Assembly: GCA_963513935.1 (NCBI GenBank)
Contig: OY740777.1
Location: 16,626,271-16,690,270 of the forward strand
Length of the DNA stretch: 64,000 bases
DNA from: Aphrophora alni
Lineage: Eukaryota; Arthropoda; Insecta; Hemiptera; Aphrophoridae
Direction: 5' to 3'
The notes beneath the pieces were generated by a model that had not been told where the DNA came from, did no database searches, and saw nothing but the letters and a program-made list of their open reading frames with translations. Position numbers and translations under genes: made by a program. Shown here in pieces: positions 8,671-21,810 of the stretch; position 1 is the first letter of the stretch, and the number at the start of each line of letters is the position of its first letter.

Positions 8671-9554
8671 CCAGGCTGATTGTATTAAAAAAAAAAATTT
8701 TTGTAATATTTCGTAATTTCTGAAAGACATTTAATTTAATTAATAACAAGAGAAGGAAATGTTTCACGATAACAAAGTGTCTTTTCTTTTTTTCATTAAT
8801 GTTGTGATGTGGAATTTTACGTTGAATCTTGTTGTAAAGAATTGCGCCATTAACATGATTTACGGTCTGAGATTAGTCGCGTACCATACGTCTTGACTGA
8901 AACAAATAGCCAACCCAGGTTGCCTTGCGCGACTTTGAGGTATAAAAATCAGAGAACTAATAAACTGAGGTCGTGTTCCCTTGCTAAGACGTGTGCAAGT
9001 TTTAATTTGTCACTTCCCATTCCTAACATTGGACACAGAGTAATGTTGTCTCGTAATAGATTGTTGATGGAATAAATGACTGGCAGTTTGCAGTTAAGTT
9101 GTTCTAATTAGTTTGAAATTTGTCTTGAAAGGGAGACTAGTAGATTAAAACAAGTTTGAACAATGTATGATTACCTATACTCGCATTATGTCGGGTTTAG
9201 CGAAAACCTGTGGTTCAAAAGATTTGTAAGTCTGTCGTCCACAAATTTGATAAATATCGAATATTATACAGCTTGACGAAATATATCTAAGATATATCTA
9301 ACTATAACTAATGTTAAAATTTTTGTTTAGTAATTTGCGATCGTTAGACTACAAACGTTGCTAAGTCTAACTACAAACAGTTTTTCAAGATTGAAAATAC
9401 ATCACCCTGAGACAGAAAATTCGATCGTAATTAGATGTACGGAATGTTAAAATTCTGTATATGTATGTGGAACACGAAAACAGAATTATTTAGTTACCAT
9501 TTTTTAACTTTTGAGAACCAGTATATGATATATATATAAGTGACAACCCACTGA
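8671..9554. other. No recognised feature
   Basis: A slightly GC-richer patch around 8840-9080 includes a 60-codon frame with no similarity I recognise. The remainder is AT-rich with stops in every frame. Confidence 0.4.
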
Positions 9555-10305
9555 CTGATCACGAAATCTCTGTATTCAAGAAGCTTAAAGCTATGAATTT
9601 TTAAACATGGTTAGGGGAAGGTCTGTTGACGCGTATTAAGAAAGGGTTTTGAAAATTTTCCCCTCCAAGGGTGTTTTACCCGTAAATCATATCTTTGGAT
9701 CATAGAAGCCTAGAGCTATGATTTTTTAAAATGGTTTGGGGTAGGTCTGTAGACGCGTATTAAAAAAGGGTTTTGAAAATGTTCCACTCCAAGGGTGTTT
9801 TATACTTAAAGCATATCTCTGGATCATAGAAGCCTAGAGCTATGATTTTTTAACATGGTTTGAGGTAGGTCTGAAGATGCGTATTAAAAAAGGGTTTTGA
9901 AAATGTTCCACTCCAAGGGTGTTTTATACTTAAAGCATATCTCTGGATCATAGAACCATAGAGCTATGAATTTTTTAACATGGTTTGAGGTAGTTCTGTA
10001 GATGCGTATTAAAAAAGGGTTTTGAAAATGTTCCACTCCAAGGGTGTTTTATACTTAAAGCATATCTCTGGATCATAGAAGCCTAGAGCTATGAATTTTT
10101 AATATGGTTTGGGGTAAGTCTGTAGACGTGTACTTGAAAATGGTTTTGAAAATGTTCTACTCCAAGGGTGTTTTAGCCCTAAAGCATATCTCTGGAGCCA
10201 AGAAGCCTAGAGCTATGATTTTTTAACATGGTTTGGGGTAGATCTGTAGACGTGTACTAAAAAAGGGTTTTGAAAATGTTCCACTCCAAGGGTGTTTTTC
10301 ACCCC
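9555..10305. repeat. Six-copy tandem repeat, about 124-bp unit
   Basis: The anchor AAGGGTGTTTT recurs at 9667, 9791, 9915, 10040, 10164 and 10288, giving a period of 124-125 bp. Each unit also holds ATCATAGAAGCCTAGAGCTATG, a CATGGTTTGGGGTAGGTCTG-like block, an ACGCGTATTAAAAAAGG-like block (GATGCG or GACGTG in some units) and GGGTTTTGAAAATG. Units differ by scattered substitutions. The first unit is the most divergent, and the array ends in CACCCCAAAAAC. This is a minisatellite or young satellite array, or an amplified piece of a transposon end. There is no coding sequence. Confidence 0.92.
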
Positions 10306-13300
10306 AAAAACAAGTACCAAATATTTGTTATTTATGAGTCGATTTTGATCAAAATTGGTGTGTTGCTATATTTGAGCATAATTTATTTCCATAGCACCAC
10401 CATTAGAGTTGTGCTAAAAAAAGTATTTCTTTATAATACTATCTCAACTATGCTCAGGTGAAACTGACGTTATTAGCTAGTAAAATATATAACCATTCAT
10501 GGGTTGTTAATTATTTATCCCTTTAAATTTTCAAAATAAAACTATGTTCTCAATTTATTTTTCCTATTTATACTTACTAAAAGTAACATTTATTTGTGAC
10601 GTTAGTTTCCGTTTACTTGTTGGATAGTTTCATATAAATTGTTACACATTCTGAACTCATTTCTTGTGTTACACAGCTTCTTCCAAAGAAACGGTTTTGC
10701 GATGCAGTAATCGAAGGGGTCACGTTTTGCTGGAATTTATTTTAATATTTAGTTCTGAATTTCCCTGGAACAGATATGTCTGATTGCAATTTATGAAAAC
10801 ATGAATAACATAAACAAGTTTCACATTTGTAATACAAAATAATAAGCTAATCAACATTATGTAAAACACTAATAAACTTCATTTGTTCACACTTTTATAG
10901 TTTACTTTACTTTTTAATTTTGTATTGAATACAAATACAAGACTTGCTCATGAATATGTCTAAAATCTGTAAACAAAACTTGAAGTTTTATAAAATTGTT
11001 TACTTCATTGTTTAATTTAGAATTTTTGAACACCCTCTATTGTCATCCGGTTTCGTTACAGTCAAATCTAACTTAGAAGGTCGATAAAGGAGAAGAGCAA
11101 ATTATTAAGTAGTTGTTTAGTTATAATTTAAAGCACGCAACATCTGTGTGCACGCCTCTTTATTTACACTTATTTACAATGTTAAATTTCTCTTTTTAAA
11201 GTCTCCCAGATGTAGAGGTTTTAAATAACATCACAGTTAAATATATTTTTATATTGTCGTAGGGTTGTAGTTCCACAGAAGGGGGGACGGTGTGACAGTT
11301 GTCACCTCTCAGCATGTATTGACCCACATAGGTTACCCTCAAGTACGAGAAATCTGTCACAAATTCATGATATATTAGGTTTTGGAATTGGTCGTATTTT
11401 GTATGAGTATTTAGTTGTGATAGCCACTAATTTAAAAACAATTGATTTAGTAGACGTAATAATATTATTGTCCATCTATATTATATTTAGAGTGAATAAC
11501 GGGTGGATCAATATTGATGAAATTTAAAAATGAGCATACTTTACTACTTTACGATATTTTAAGTTTTCAAAACTGTTACAACACTAAAACAATAATATTG
11601 ATTTAATTAAAATGGGTTCATCTTTAATTTTAAATTTGACCAAAGTAACGGTTAACATCCCAAACAAAATACATTCGTTGCTATTCAGAACGAAAAATAA
11701 ATTATAGACTCCGCTCCCTTACAGTTATGAAATTTTGTTCTACTAAAATCGCTTCGGTGATAAATTTCAACCAATTTCTATGATACTAGACTCAAAATAC
11801 GAAAGAAAGTTTTCTCTTAAACGGGTTTACTGCAAATAGTTGTTTAGTGAAAAAACAAGTATTAAAAGTTTTGTGAGTTTCTCTCGGTATTAGTTTTAAA
11901 CAGCTGGGAAGCGTGCTGAGCGCAACCCCGAGGTCCGTGAATCGTAACCACGCTCTGCTGCCATCTGTAACCGAAAAGCAAATGTTTTTGTTGGAATTAC
12001 CTGCTTAGGGACTGTAATTAATTTGAATATGTTGTTCTAGTGGTCAGTGTTCGACAATACTTCTATTATTCAACCTCCCAGCTTGACATGCCGCATCCCG
12101 CTCCTATATCGCGGGTGTCTCATCTTACCAGCCATTTTTGACGAATCATAAATTTACTTAATTTAATGTTAATAATTTAGACTTACGCTGAATAACATAA
12201 CATAAACATAACAACTTTATTGTTTTAAAGTACAGTGTACATAAGCAAGATGTTGACCATTTACAAAAATAACATATTTTACGACATTGTTCGTTTTTAT
12301 CCTCAGTTTTTACTAATTAACTTTTTTTGGTGTATTTATAATACTTACAAAAATATTTTTATACAATTATAACACGTAAAAAAATTTTAGGTATCGAAGT
12401 AACACCAAATTATAAGAACTAAAATAATATCAGTACATTTACAAACGAGTTAGTTATTTCAAGATATTTTACCAAACTAATTTATTACATTAAATTTAAA
12501 ATAGATTTTCTACGTTTTAGGCTATACATAACAAAAAGGTAGAATTTTCCATGGTCTGTACTGAGTTTGAGGTTAAGATTGTCTCCATATTATATAAATA
12601 TTGCACAAAATTGTAATTGTTCAATTATTTACATCTAAAAAGATTATACCCTTCACATTACAACAAAAAGTGAGTTACAGTGTCATTTCCTGTTACACAG
12701 AGAAAGACGAATTGGGATTGCACAAGTGGTTAGACCAAAAACCTAATCGGCCATTTTCCTATCACTACTACTGTAATTGTAAATTTTAATAATTTCGGAA
12801 TTCGAGGCCCAAAACTCCAGAGTCGTCTGATCCTTCCCAAACAACAAGTAGCCACTCATTTGGGTGGAGTTAGGCCAAATCCCATGAAAAACAAGTCAAT
12901 ACTTTGAACGATGCACCCACTCTAGGTTTTGCACAGCCGTTGGTCTTGCTTTTGAGGGATAAATGGTGGGGGGAGACTTTGCCTTATCGAATACTCGTCG
13001 TCGGAGCGCCTTACATCCAAATACCGGCAACTCATCGTATCTTTAAGTAAGCTGGTGTTGTATGCGGTCATCACAAGTCTTTTGATGTGCATTGTTTACA
13101 CTAAAAAGGTATTGAAAATAAAAATAATAAATTCTCACTTCTTAACAGAACACATTAGAAAAAACTGTTTTAAGGTTAAGTCTCGTAAAGGGTGTTATTG
13201 AGAGCAGTTTGTTTTTCCTTTAAAAATAATTTCACATTCCCAGATTAAATAAGACTCTTTATGATAAATCTGAAGTTTATGGATTTTGTTTTCTTTTGAT

Positions 13301-13945
13301 TCACCTATTTTTTTTTTGTTGAAAAAATGTACGCGCCATTCTTTATATTAACATAAACACAATGTTTTAAGGCGTTTAAGATAAACGTTTACGATATTTT
13401 CATCAACGTTTCAAATCATAATTTGCAATATTTGAACTGAAATTAATTTTAGAATCCAAAATTAGATAAGATATTTTACAATGGAAAATAATCTTGTAAC
13501 TTACTTTTTACTGCTTTTATTTTAATTCATCTTCTTTTTTATTGAAGTTTGATAGCATTGATACCTTTATAAAAACGAACAACTTTCATATTAATAACAG
13601 TGTTGTCATATATTTAAGAGAACCTTACAAATAATTTTATTCAAGTTATATCTGCAGGTTAAAACTTCAACTCTGAAGAGAATTTTGTAATGAAAAATAT
13701 ACTCATTTCCACCCTGTACTTCGTTAGAAGGTTGAACATAAAATAAAAATAACTAAATTCATTTAATCGAATTATGATGACATGTGAAGATTTATGACTT
13801 AACACAATATGTCAAACAGGAAAATAATTAGCTTTATTAGGAATTAAGATTTGTTTAATGACTCCTAATCGATAATAAAACCTCGCTAATAGTGGATTTC
13901 ATTTTCATGCAGTTTAAGACAAACGTGTGGGTCATAATTTGACAA
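10306..13945. other. AT-rich tract without recognised gene
   Basis: About 3.6 kb with no supported gene. Two less AT-rich islands stand out. One is at 11262-11350, where a plus frame reads VVVPQKGGRCDSCHLSAC after a CGTAG and stays open to about 11527. The other is at 12790-13075, which has no open frame. Either could be an exon or the remains of an element. No splice or domain evidence was strong enough to call them. Confidence 0.4.
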
Positions 13946-13947
13946 AA

Positions 13948-14576
13948 CGATGGTGTCGTGCCATCTCGTCCAGGTGCTATCTCATCCAAGGGCCATCTCA
14001 TCCAGATTCCACGTACGTAGGGCGGGGGTTAATTCTTTACCCGCCACTAGTACCATCTCGTCCAAAAACCTATGCTATTGTTTACTTGACAGGTCTACAA
14101 AACTATTGGAACGTTTGTAGTAGCCTACCTTTATAATTTTATAAAATTCTTATTATTTATAAAATTTCGGGTCTTCCATATTTTCTAGCTTCATACTATT
14201 TAAACCCCCCCTAAATGCTCTTTGCATTTTATATCAAAATGCTATAAATCATGTACAATCATGTTAAAACTCGCTTTGTATGTAATACAGGGAGAAAACT
14301 AATCTTCTTGCGGGTGCTCCTTACCTAAGCTCCAGGTTGCGCAGTTCAACAACAGTCTGTTCTAATGTTCCACCTCAAGGTTTGTAGAATATGTAGCCGC
14401 TTGTATATTAACAGAATTATTTGACATAAATTACAAATAAAATCTGAAAATATTCAAAGCGGCCGTTAGGTTAGGTTAGGTTAGGTTAATCAACTGTAAA
14501 ACTGCACTGGAGGAGATGGCACTTTTTTCTAGGAAATTGGGTGTTGGATGTGATAGCACTATGATGAGATGGCACT
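13948..14576. mobile_element. MITE with repeated GTGCCATCTC/GTGCTATC end motifs and an internal TTAGG array
   Basis: The left end has GTGCCATCTC (13958), GTGCTATCTCATCCA (13974), GGCCATCTCATCCA (13991) and TACCATCTCGTCCA (14051). The right end has the reverse complements: TGGAGGAGATGGCAC (14508), TTGGATGTGATAGCAC (14544) and GAGATGGCAC (14566). So the ends are inverted, and each carries several copies of one binding-site-like motif, as at the ends of DNA transposons whose transposase binds subterminal repeats. The inside has no transposase frame but holds (TTAGG)n. It is a non-autonomous element of unknown superfamily. Confidence 0.7.
14465..14488 (+). repeat. Interstitial (GTTAG)n block
   Basis: Four to five GTTAG units in the G-strand orientation, inside the MITE at 13948-14576. 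A similar short block is at 36081-36100. Confidence 0.85.
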
Positions 14577-15012
14577 ACATCATAAACCACTACATAAAAA
14601 TTTGGTTTATATCGTTGTGACCGTATTTGAGATATTTCCTTTTCCATTAGTCCGTGGTTTAATTTTACAGCCTTAAATATAACTCTGAAATATATATTTT
14701 GCAGAGATAACGATGAATTCTTTGCTCACGCATTTTTTTGGACAAAAGTTTAGTACAAATATGTGCGAGAAGTTTGTTTAAGAATGATATTTGTCGACTA
14801 ACTCTTTAACTGTAGAGTCATTAATATTTCACAATAAATAGTTTTGTAGATTTTAAATCTGAAACTAATGATGTCAAAATGTGTTTTTTACAAAACAAAT
14901 TTATAAACTTGTTGACACCAAAATCTCAAAATACTAAATTGCTCAAAGTTGGAAAATTATAGCTTGCTAAGTAGCTGTTTTAAAACTTTCAGTACTTGAT
15001 AAACAGTTTTAA

Positions 15013-15219
15013 AATGAGATAGAATAAAGCTTGAACACTTGATCTCACAAAAATTACATTTACTTAATCAAACGCATTTCAACGACAAAGTCGCCATCCT
15101 CAGTGATACATGAGCTACAATAAAACTAAACTATAAGTAAATGTAATTTTTGTGAGATCTTGTGTTAGAGTTTTATTCCATCTAATATTATGTCACACGT
15201 TAAGCTCAATATTTATTTA
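15013..15219. mobile_element. Foldback element of family A, copy 1 (right arm shortened)
   Basis: The left arm (about 15013-15065, TTGATCTCACAAAAATTACA) pairs with 15137-15218. A hammerhead-like motif lies in between on the minus strand. It shares GACAAAGTCGCCATCCTCAG with copies at 32.2, 38.7 and 43.0 kb. The second ribozyme arm is missing here, apparently deleted. Confidence 0.78.
15067..15110 (-). ncRNA. Hammerhead-like motif, family A
   Basis: The minus strand reads AUCA, core CUGAGGA (15103-15097), U, helix II GGCGAC-UUU-GUCGUU, GAAA (15080-15077), UGCGUU, then UGAU. Helix I is the 4-bp AUCA/UGAU. Position 7 of the core may be any base, so CUGAGGA keeps the conserved residues. Confidence 0.45.
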
Positions 15220-15435
15220 TAGTTTTAAAATGATCGGAAATTTTCAAAATCAAAACAGTTAGTCGGGAGTTGAAGTTATCATGTTTGTACAGAAACTTAT
15301 TTTGTTCAGGATACTAATTCTAATCTCGAGCGAATCCATGAAAAACACCACAATAAAATCTTGTTTTGTTAACCCAACATATCAACTGCAGACCGAGGAT
15401 TCTGAATTGAAAAGGACAAAGAAACAGGAGTGAGT

Positions 15436-15573
<138 letters not shown>

Positions 15574-15916
15574 AGAAGAGGGGGACAAGGGCTTTCATTT
15601 ATCCCTGAAATCCAGGACATGCGAAGGGATGATCACAAGTTTACATTGATTAATACTGGGAGTGCAGTTGATACACTCAAGTGATACTATGTGCCGCGAT
15701 CTTGGATTTAATCACCAAAGTGCACAAGATAAGTTTGTAGTCATCTAAAATTTAGATAAGAAATTGTACCGTAACAATTCCTCATTTTGAATTTTTCTAC
15801 TTTTCTAACTAACAAACTTATTCAACGAATAATACAATATATCATTTATCCAAAATATGGCAAAGGGGATAAACAACTTTTTTTGTAATATATTATACAA
15901 ACCAAATATGAGTTAG

Positions 15917-16509
15917 GAATGGGGAACTTCCTATCAGGAATTTAAATGAGTTTTTATTCAAGATTAAGAAGAAAAAAATACTGTCAAAAATATTACATAA
16001 ATATGAGTGTTTAGAGTATATAAGATACGTAGATGCCTCCCTACTTATAAAAAAAAATACAAAAGGAGAAAATGTGGTCATAATTTTAAATGAAATAAAT
16101 AACATACATCCAAATTTAAAGTTTACAAAGAAAAAAGAGAAAAAAAGCATAATTGGTTTTTAGATTTGAAAATAAACGAAAAATTGGAATTTAGTATCTA
16201 CAGAAAGAAAACATACACAGACAATTTTACAAACGTGAAGTCTAACCACGGGAAAGAAATGATAATACAAATGCAATTATGACCCAAAATATTTTGGACA
16301 GATTGGGCAAAAATTTAAAACTAGATGCAACGAACATATAGAGTCTTAAATATGAAAAGAATGATTCTAACTATGCCACACATTTAATAAGAGAAGGTCA
16401 TGCACCTACAGAAATGAAAGAATGTATTAAAATGTTACATTATGAAGAAAAGGGAAAGAGATTAAATATATTAGGAAATATGTCAATATACAAATCAAAA
16501 TTTAAATAA
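15917..16509 (+). pseudogene. Penelope-like retroelement relic: RT C-terminal part plus GIY-YIG endonuclease
   Basis: In shifting plus frames the sequence reads: CLEYIRYVDASLLI (about 15999-16055), which is the RT YVDD motif with the second Asp changed to Ala; INNIHPNLKFT; FLDLKINEKLEFSIYRKKTY then TD (about 16159-16225), characteristic of Penelope-type RT; then FGQIGQKFKTRCNEHI (about 16292-16345) and THLIREGHAPTEMKE, followed by KMLHYEEKGKRLNIL, ending at TAA near 16507. The last blocks match the GIY-YIG endonuclease domain that follows RT in Penelope-like elements. At least two frameshifts, several stops and the altered YVDD show it is dead. The 5' part of the RT is missing or unrecognisable. 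The family A foldback 0.7 kb upstream carries its ribozyme motif on the opposite strand, so it need not belong to this element. Confidence 0.82.
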
Positions 16510-19479
16510 CGTAAAATTAATAATGAACAAATAAACTCTTAAACAGTGGTTATTTTTAAAAATTGAAGAAATTCTTCTAAAGGGAGGGACAAGAAACCAG
16601 AAATATGAATAGATAGGAGGGAAGTGACTAATCAGAAATAATTTAACCCTTGTTGGTTTTTGCAGCATCAATCCCCTCCCCCCATTTAACAGTTACTCAT
16701 TGCATCTGCTTGTACTTTATACTAGTATTTATATTAGATTGAGTGATATAGTTGAATAGGGATGGTTTTCCTCGTTGGTTATGGCGACCTCTGGTTCATC
16801 CCAATTACCAGGTATTCATGGTCTCCTTTAAATAACAAGAAATGAAAATAAAAACTCACAATTGCTTATAAGTTATCACTTCTACATCCATAAATATTAT
16901 GGACGTTTATTTTCAGTCTTGAAAATGTGTGGTCCATTTTTTAACAAAGGTTAAGGTATCTATTAACAATTCGAGATATGATAAATATCTATTAATAACA
17001 ATTCGAGATTCCAACAGTCTTTATTTTCAGTGTAAAATACTAAATATTTTATACTGAGTCGTTGAAAATATAACACTTATATTTAAAAAGGTATTAGAAG
17101 CCTGAGGCCGAGCTACTCCATTGGTAAGGGTACTGATTGGGTAACTAAATGACTCCCTGACTGAATAAATGATTGAGTGACTAACTGGTTAACGAGACAG
17201 ATATGACTGAATGACTTGTGACTCATTGAGTTTCTGAAGAAATGTTTTACTGAGTGACTAAGTGACTTACTGTATTTGGTTGACTGAATATCTAACTCTA
17301 TCCTCATATAACACTTAATATTTTACCATTAATACAAATTGATTTTCCTTTCATTGCAGATAGTGAGCACCCCTTTCCCACTCTCTATATAACCTTACTT
17401 ATACAATAAATAAACAAAACTTTGTTTTGCATTACGTGTAATGATTGAGAAGCAAAGCAAACTCTGATGATAGCTGTTAAACTTATTTCAAGAAGGAAAT
17501 AAACTTTAACTTTTATAGTCAAACTTTAATTTTCCACAGCTGCTAAGAAACGATACAAAGCTCTAACTCCTGACTTTATAACTAAGTACAAACCTCCCTC
17601 CATATCCTTCAGGGGATTAATGATTTATTACTCATCCTTGACTTTATTCCAGAACAGTTTTACGAATTGAGCGACTGTATAAAGAGTTGAATATTGCAAA
17701 ATTGTAATAAAGTTTTGTTAAGTACGTTCAGAGTACATCCGATTAAAATCATAACGACCGATTTTGATAAAACCAAGTTTTGTGTTTCTTCCTTTTGGTA
17801 GGTAACTAGACATTTTAAGTTACATACATAAATATCAGGAAAAATATCTACAAACGAATTTTAAATAAATCCTCTTTGATAAATCAATGCTTATTTGTAT
17901 ACAAACAGACAGAAACTGGAAACATATGCAGGATGGTTTTTTTATGTTCGCGTCCTCTCTTTAAATGTTAACTCATGAAAAGATATTTATTGGAGCAGAT
18001 TGCGTCGAATACTATTTGGTCTTATGACAGCTACTTCCATTTCCGAGAAAGAAAGAAGATTTATGGGCTACCTACATTGCAAATTTTATAAATATTTAGA
18101 GTACTGAGATAAATTGTTTGCACAGACGATAGACAGACAAAATTACTAATTATTATATTTTTTAACGAAGGTTACTTCAAAACTGATATTTTACACATTC
18201 GATAGCGACGATTTAAAAAAATAAACAGCACACCGCCAATTTTGTAGATTTTATTTTTTTTTATAGCGGCGGCTACTTCAAATGTAGAGTTACCGAAAAA
18301 AATGAAAACACTTGTCAGGCATGACAAAACATGTCTGTGGACCAAATTAAAACTAGTACTCTCGTGTGGGTTGTACAACAGACGACAGACAGACATCAAT
18401 CCTCATTTGGACTCCGGTCTTTAGAACGGATAAATCAACAGAAACAGACATTTATTTTTTGTAACTAACTTTTACTAAATTAAGTATGTGTATGTGAGAA
18501 AGTAAAAACATTAAATAAAATTTTGTACAATGAAACTTCATCAGAAACGTAAAAGATTCTAAGGCTAAACCTGTGTTGCATATTCCGTCAAAATATTCAA
18601 CTAACTGAGCACTAACCTAATTCATAAACTATTCAAAGCGTAATTGGAAGCAATAACACTGCTTGTCAATACAATTCACAAAGGGTATAGCTTACAAACT
18701 ACATTTGAAATTACATAAACAATGATTAAAAATTAAACATTATTATTATTATTTTTTTTTTTTCAATTTCCTTTCTTAAGTTTTTTCGTCTTTATTTTAC
18801 TATTATTAAAGTTAAATAAATAAAATTACCGACACCTTAGAGTTAGCATAAAACAACTTAAAATACAACAAGGAAGATTAAAACGAAAAATACAATAATT
18901 TAAAATGTACAACACATTCTATGTAGATATACATGATCCGCTTTAGTTGTATGAGTGACACCCACCTATCTTTCTATTTTTGGGAAGGCTTACTTTTAAA
19001 AAACATCGTACTCTTCTCAAAACATAAAAAGAAAATTTGTACAACGTGTAACGATATTATTTATTTATGATTGTGGTAGTTGTTTTGACTCCTATGTACA
19101 TTTCAAGGCTGCATTAGGAGTGGTTCTCAGCGCTGTCTCACACTCGCACAGCTAAAGTTACTCAACTGTAAAACCATTCCATAAATATAAACTGGATAGC
19201 GGTTATTGAAGTACTGGAAAGTTTAGTTATGGACGCAAATCTACTTAGGAAGGCATTGAAACTTGCTACTTGACAAGTGCTGATATAAAGCGGCAATATG
19301 TAAAACTAATAACTGTAGATAAGACATAAGAGGCGTGGCAAGACGTGTGCAGACATTTGATTGGACGATGTTGATAACAGTATCCAGCAAGTGCTGATAT
19401 CGTGTGGACAAAACTAAAACTATTGAACAATAAACGTCACACGTAAAACAGAAGAAAATGGCCAACTAAAATGGATCAT
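16510..19479. other. AT-rich tract, minor repeats only
   Basis: No gene is supported. A degenerate CTGA-type tract lies at 17130-17300. A short direct duplication (TATCTATTAACAATTCGAG-like) is at 16958-17012, and the motif AAGTGCTGATAT occurs twice at 19266 and 19388. The remaining sequence shows stops in all frames. Confidence 0.4.
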
Positions 19480-19835
19480 CTGGAACGCATATTTAAATGT
19501 GAATTTGTTGTTTCAGAGCAGATGCCATCCCTGACTTCTTTGGTTTACCAAATTTTATTTATATTTGTAAATTTTATTTATTTATTAATGGTGTATTCCT
19601 TTGATTATTTTGTATTGTTGTAGTTTTTCTGTTTAAATAATAAGGTTATATTTAAAATGTAGATTATTTATAAATGTTTTTCTATTCTAAGCTTTGTTGT
19701 TGTTTATTTGTTTTCTAAATTTTGTTTGTCAGTATTTTTTCATGTTTTGTCAATGCTCTTGATTTTATGTTTACGTCTTTTAAACAAATTAATATTTGTT
19801 ATAAAATCCCAATGTAAATTGAATTGAATTGAAGA
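19480..19835 (+). repeat. Possible LINE 3' end with (TTGAA)n tail
   Basis: A T-rich, non-coding stretch ends in TGTAAATTGAATTGAATTGAA (about 19813-19833). A 3' UTR followed by short tandem pentamers is typical of non-LTR retroelements with microsatellite-like tails. No RT frame is visible upstream, so this would be a 5'-truncated copy. Confidence 0.35.
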
Positions 19836-19964
19836 GTCACTCACTCTGAAATAATATTGAGTAACGAACTGTTAAGGGGCTAAGTATACGTCAAGCGCAC
19901 AGCTAAAGCGTCTCTATTGTAGGACTGTCCATTAACAAGAAAATAAAGTGGAAGCAGAACCATT

Positions 19965-20300
19965 GTTTGTGTGTGAGTGAGAGAGAAGATATTAGGACGG
20001 AGAGACGGATATTAAGAAAGTAGGAAGGACATAAAAGGATTGAAAAATAGACAGAGAAGGAGGGTGAGAGAGTGTGTGTAAGGAGAGATGATAAGTAAGT
20101 GAGAAAGAGAAAGCTGAGAGAGACTGAGAAAGAGACAGTGAGGGAGAGAGTATTAGAGAGTGAGAGAGTGAAAGATAGACTAAAAAAGATGGTCGAAGAG
20201 TAAGAACGCTTCATAGATAAATAGGGAAAAACAGTTAGTGAGGGTGGGTAAGAAATAATGAGAGAGAAAGATAGAGAGGTAGAGAGAGTGAGACTGAATA
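19965..20300 (+). repeat. Degenerate GA-rich polypurine tract
   Basis: GAGAGA and GTGAGAGAGT motifs interspersed with substitutions over about 335 bases, probably an old (GA)n. The long minus-strand Ser/Leu-rich frame across it is a low-complexity artefact. Confidence 0.8.
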
Positions 20301-20575
20301 ACTGTAAAATGATTGTATTTTGTGGCTCAGTTACACCCATCAGCGAAATTAATTGAGAGAAGGAGAGGGTATGGGCTAAAAAGTGGTCAGTGGAGGTAAA
20401 AGTGCGTCAAAGAGAAAAACTGTTGAGGAGAAGGGGTAAGAAAGAGCAGCTGTAATTAAATAAAACAAAGTATTAATTTTAATAACTAACAATTGTGGAA
20501 AATTCAATCATCAAATGCAGAAGCATTAGCCTAAACATTTTAAGTTCAGCTGGAAAAACTAGGTATATATCTAAA

Positions 20576-20603
20576 CTGATGATTACTTAGTCATTGAAAC
20601 GTC
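20576..20603 (+). ncRNA. Weak hammerhead-like remnant
   Basis: CTGATGA (20576), a 13-base segment with poor pairing, then GAAACGTC (20596-20603). The conserved core and cleavage triplet are present, but helices I and II do not pair convincingly. Confidence 0.2.
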
Positions 20604-21810
20604 TTCTTGTAACAAATGTTGAGCCAATTTTTTTTAATTTTAGGTTTTTTGACGAAAACGTATTATTTTTCAAGTTACAAAAGAACCATTTTGTTTGTCA
20701 TTCAAAAATATAAATATTTTGTTTCTTATAATTTTTTGTACAATTTACGGTTTACCCAATGCGCATACAAAATTTAAACTCATAATCTTACTAATTTTTA
20801 GCATTATTAAAAAAACAAAATGTCCGACAAAAGGAAAGCGTGTCAGGGATCTATATTCATTTGAACATTATGCTTATTTTTAGATCCCTTATCACCTCCC
20901 GAAGTTATCTCCGTTACTTGCAAAGCACTCTGTATATCGACTAAATTAATATCAAAACTAACTGTTGTATTAATATATTTTATCTGTAAACAGGTGGCTT
21001 TAGGATCAAACTATTGATGCTACAAAAAATTTAAGTGGTGGACTTTTGTTAATTTTTAATGGAATTTTAAAATCTGTTTGGTAAACTTTAAAAATGGCCG
21101 ATAAATAATTTACGAGATACTAGTGATAACCATGATAAAAATAATCACTCTACATAGATATTATCATTAATTCTATAATAAATTATAATATGTACTTTCT
21201 TCCCTCTATATACAGAGTGTCTCAGAAGAACGGAAATAATTACTGAGCTGATAATAGAAGTAAAAGGTCTCAAGTAACCTTTACTAACAAAAACTTATTT
21301 TTCCATCCACCTGTCTATACGTGGTTTTCAATACTAACTGAATGCCTATTTAAACTATAAATTTTAAATTTTGCATCCAAGTATACAATATTATCAGGTT
21401 TCAATAACGTATAAAATACTTTTACAAATAATTTAACCCTTTATTCTTTATATGAAGTACAACATGATTTTTCAAAAGTATTTCAAAAGTTATAAATTTG
21501 CTGTTAGGTATAATCAGGCTAGTGAACTAAAAAAGGGTATTTATTATGATTGACAAGATGTCAAATGAACAATACAAAAATATTCAAACTTTCTCATTGA
21601 CTCATCTCCAAATCCAAATAAATAAAAACCAAAACCATTACTAACTAAAAATATCAGTTGTTAGTTTCATACTGTAAAAAACTTAAAAATACCCCATCTT
21701 TAAATCAAATATTTAAATATATCCTAAACTTACTTTGCCTTAAATAGTATTTAATTAAATTCTTAATTTTAATCACAGTTTGTTATTACTTTGAACAACA
21801 ATATTTAGAG
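20604..21810. other. AT-rich, with inverted pair of TATACAGAGTG ends
   Basis: CACTCTGTATAT at 20928 and TATATACAGAGTG at 21210 are inverted relative to each other. Both are followed, outward, by a CGGAnATAAnTnC-like block. This motif also borders repeats near 26957, 30804, 34390, 41970 and 58665, and it probably marks the end of a dispersed element. No gene is supported. Confidence 0.4.

Noticed and set aside
9555..10305. CRISPR-like array
   Set aside because: The 124-bp units repeat over their whole length with no unique spacers, in a eukaryotic context.
14465..14488. Chromosome-fusion scar from interstitial TTAGG repeats
   Set aside because: The block is very short and lies inside a transposable element. 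No head-to-head telomere junction is present.
15893..16150. 85-codon minus-strand open frame
   Set aside because: Antisense shadow of the Penelope-like RT relic, and AT-driven (Phe-rich).
19903..20340. 145-codon minus-strand open frame rich in Ser, Leu and Phe
   Set aside because: It is the complement of a degenerate GA-rich tract, with low complexity and no motif.
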